From: G016756615 sp035556195
GTDB lineage: Bacteria > Pseudomonadota > Alphaproteobacteria > Rhizobiales > Rhizobiaceae
Direction: 5' to 3'
Assembly: GCA_035556195.1 (NCBI GenBank)
Contig: DATMFK010000050.1
Coordinates: forward strand, 84,194-148,193
Length of the DNA: 64,000 nucleotides
Shown here: positions 62,224 through 64,000 of the stretch, in pieces
Position numbering within the stretch: the first letter of the stretch is position 1
Layout: every line of letters begins with the position of its first letter
Notes under the pieces: model-generated
What the model was told of the DNA's origin: nothing
Databases searched by the model: none
The model's input: the letters and a program-made list of their open reading frames with translations, nothing else
Made by a program: the position numbers and the translations under genes

Positions 62224-63408
62224 TTGCGCGCCTCGCTCGAGGTCGCCGACGTCTTCCGTGCTGCCGGTCCCGCCTGCCGGGCCGCCCATGCAGGGCACCT
62301 GAGCCTGCAGCAACTGAAGATCATGTCAGCGATCGAGCACTGCCGCACGGCAGCGCTTGGCGGGCATGTCGAAGCCTGCGAGGACTGGCGCATCGCCTAC
62401 AACTCCTGCCGCAACCGGCATTGTCCGAAGTGCCAGGGCGCGGCCGCGCAGACCTGGCTCGCAGAGCGGGAGGCCGACCTCTTGCCGGTCGGATACTTCC
62501 ATGTCGTGTTCACGCTGCCGGCCGAGGTCGCCGATATCGCCTTCCAGAACAAGGCGCCGGTCTATAACCTGCTGTTCCGAGCCGCGTCGGAGGCGATGCT
62601 GACGATCGCGGCGGATACAAAGCACCTCGGCGCGCGCATCGGCATCACCGCCGTGCTCCACACCTGGGGCTCGGCGCTGACGCACCATCCGCACGTGCAC
62701 ATGATCGTGCCGAGCGGCGGCATCGCGCTCGACGGGAGGCGCTGGGTCTCATCTCGTCCGGCATTCCTTCTCCCGGTGCGGGTGCTCGGCAAGCTGTTCC
62801 GCCGCTTGTTCCTGACCCGGCTGGTCGCGCTTTATGACGCCAGCCGGCTCGCCTTCTTTGGTTCGATGGCACACCTCGCCGACCGACGCGCCTTCCTGCA
62901 CCATCTCTCGCCGGTCCGGAAGAAGCGCTGGGTGATCTACGCCAAGCCGCCCTTCGCAGGCCCTGAAGCTGTGCTCGCGTATCTGTCGCGCTACACCCAC
63001 CGGGTGGCGATCGCGAACCGGCGCCTGGTCGCCTTCAACGAGGCCGGCGTCACCTTCCGATACAAGGACTATCGTCGCAACGGCACGGACCGGCAACGGG
63101 TCATGACGCTCGCGACCGATGAGTTCATCCGCCGCTTCCTGCTGCACGTATTGCCGCGCGGCTTCCATCGCATCCGGCACTACGGCCTGCTCGCCGGCTC
63201 CGCTCGCAAGGCCAGCCTCGCGCTCGCCCGCGAACTGCTGAACGTCGCCGCACCGTCCGATGACGACACCACGGACGAACCGGACGACTTTCGTCCGTCA
63301 TGCCCCTGCTGCGGCGGACGCATGATTGTCATCGAGGTATTCGAACGGTGGATGCAACCGCGCGGACCGCCGGATGCGACGGCGGCGAACCGGGAGACCA
63401 CTTCATGA
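62224..63408 (+). CDS. IS91-family HUH transposase
   Basis: 394-residue rolling-circle transposase. An N-terminal zinc-binding Cys cluster (NSCRNRHCPKCQGAAAQTWL) is followed by the HUH motif THHPHVHMIVPSGG (His157-Val-His159) and the catalytic-Tyr region AYLSRYTHRVAIANRRLVAF (Tyr257). The C-terminal Cys cluster CPCCGGRM is also typical. It starts directly after the broken recombinase, with a TTG in the best frame. The frame is intact, so this copy could still move or act in trans if its ends are present. Confidence 0.9.
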   Translation: MRASLEVADVFRAAGPACRAAHAGHLSLQQLKIMSAIEHCRTAALGGHVEACEDWRIAYNSCRNRHCPKCQGAAAQTWLAEREADLLPVGYFHVVFTLPAEVADIAFQNKAPVYNLLFRAASEAMLTIAADTKHLGARIGITAVLHTWGSALTHHPHVHMIVPSGGIALDGRRWVSSRPAFLLPVRVLGKLFRRLFLTRLVALYDASRLAFFGSMAHLADRRAFLHHLSPVRKKRWVIYAKPPFAGPEAVLAYLSRYTHRVAIANRRLVAFNEAGVTFRYKDYRRNGTDRQRVMTLATDEFIRRFLLHVLPRGFHRIRHYGLLAGSARKASLALARELLNVAAPSDDDTTDEPDDFRPSCPCCGGRMIVIEVFERWMQPRGPPDATAANRETTS

Positions 63409-63861
63409 CCCGGCATGGCACGACCCAGCATTCAGCCACAGGCGGCCAGCCTCCGGCAACGGACCCACGCGCGCCCATGATGATAATCGTTGTCGACAGG
63501 GCCACAACCAGCCGCGTGCCGGGCCGGCAACATCGCGCGGAGGCGCAACGAAGCGGCCTGTCCGCATCCAACCCGGTGCCTCCGGGCGACGCCCCAGCCA
63601 TTGCCGACATCAGCCGCAAATCGAAATCTCCACAGCCTCCGCCTGTGGCCCGCGGGTTCCTTCCTCGGGGACTTTCGTACGCCTGCCGGCGCCCGAAACT
63701 CTTCACGGAAGCGGACTGGCACCTTCGGGATTGGCTTTAGCGATAGCTGCCGCTACTCGCGTCCGACGGCGAACGGCAGCTTGCGACACAATCCTAGCCG
63801 TTTACGAGCGGGTAGGAGGTCTCGAAAGCCGCCGTCCTCCATTGGCGAGAGCCTGGTGGAA
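63409..63861. other. Right flank of the IS91-type element with a hairpin
   Basis: 453 bases. Readings on both strands lack families and are Arg/Pro-rich in a way typical of non-coding high-GC DNA. An inverted repeat AGCTGCCG (63745-63752) and CGGCAGCT (63774-63781) with a 21-base spacer could be the terminal structure of the element. The SDR gene ends at 63862. Confidence 0.35.
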
Positions 63862-64000
63862 TCAATGCGCTGTGAAGCCGCCGTCCACGGGCAATGCGAC
63901 GCCAATGACGAAGCTCGCCGCTGGGCTGCATAGCCAGAGCACGGCAGCGGCGACCTCTTCGGCGCGTCCGAGCCGGCCGATCGGCTGCTGTTTCATGATC
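63862..64000 (-). CDS. Short-chain dehydrogenase/reductase, C-terminal fragment (runs off the edge)
   Basis: The last 45 residues of an SDR oxidoreductase: QQPIGRLGRAEEVAAAVLWL, then CSPAASFVIGVALPVDGGFTAH and stop. PIGR-G..EEVA and the final VDGG are the classic SDR C-terminal motifs. The Rossmann domain and catalytic Ser-Tyr-Lys lie beyond the right edge of the window. Probably a backbone gene resuming after the mobile elements; substrate unknown. Confidence 0.85.
   Translation of the reverse strand, partial: IMKQQPIGRLGRAEEVAAAVLWLCSPAASFVIGVALPVDGGFTAH

Noticed and set aside
1..64000. CRISPR arrays, rRNA or tRNA genes
   Set aside because: No regularly spaced direct repeats or tRNA/rRNA consensus segments were recognised by reading; the guaA end is therefore the best candidate insertion target rather than a tRNA.

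Overview
The window is high-GC DNA (codon third positions mostly G/C) that looks alphaproteobacterial, most likely Hyphomicrobiales of the Mesorhizobium/Phyllobacteriaceae type. The grounds are the guaB - rsmB - guaA neighbourhood, trb/tra/rlxS genes of rhizobial integrative-element type, and the style of the T6SS genes. No rRNA, tRNA or CRISPR array was recognised.

Layout. (1) 1-10558 is chromosomal backbone: the end of an MFS efflux pump, an M48 metalloprotease with a DUF898 membrane protein, guaB, a hypothetical protein, rsmB, a PaaI-type thioesterase, a nucleosidase and guaA. (2) 10559-17958 is a decayed conjugation module. trbD-trbC-trbB (TrbB has Arg in place of the Walker A Lys), a frameshifted copG-type gene, a traG/virD4 pseudogene with an internal deletion, and only the 3' end of an rlxS/traA-type relaxase remain. 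An intact hybrid histidine kinase lies between trbB and copG on the opposite strand. (3) 17959-21300 is accessory DNA: a candidate beta-beta-alpha-metal nuclease, a broken AraC-type gene, a LysM-like protein and a Cys-rich membrane protein. (4) 21484-57220 is a complete type VI secretion locus. A signalling block (21484-28378) holds two PP2C/SpoIIE phosphatases, two histidine-kinase-fold-like regulators, a STAS protein, a STAS-like/methyltransferase fusion and a Ser/Thr kinase. A long minus-strand operon (44999 down to 27596) carries a pseudo-phosphatase/anti-sigma kinase, PAAR, a methyltransferase, FHA, TssJ, TssK, TssL(OmpA), a short second TssM, TssM, TssF, TssG, a second methyltransferase and the Ser/Thr kinase. 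Plus-strand units carry STAS, tssH, hcp, vgrG, a small accessory gene, then tssA, tssB, tssC, a second tssC and tssE. (5) 57221-64000 has an integrase remnant, a TRIC-family channel, an M20 amidohydrolase, a frameshifted IS110-type transposase, a decayed tyrosine recombinase with an intact IS91-type HUH transposase, and the 3' end of an SDR gene.

How it fits together. All thirteen T6SS core components plus PAAR are present and open, so the machine is probably functional. Around it are two apparent STAS partner switches, a Ser/Thr kinase/FHA pair of the known T6SS post-translational type, and three different SAM methyltransferases, one fused to a STAS-like domain. This T6SS-plus-partner-switch-plus-methyltransferase set is the most unusual content here. 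Truncations, frameshifts and a nonsense codon are confined to the mobile-element genes. Together with the position of the tra remnants beside the guaA 3' end and an integrase remnant just past tssE, this suggests an old island, possibly entering at guaA, that has lost mobility but kept its secretion cargo.
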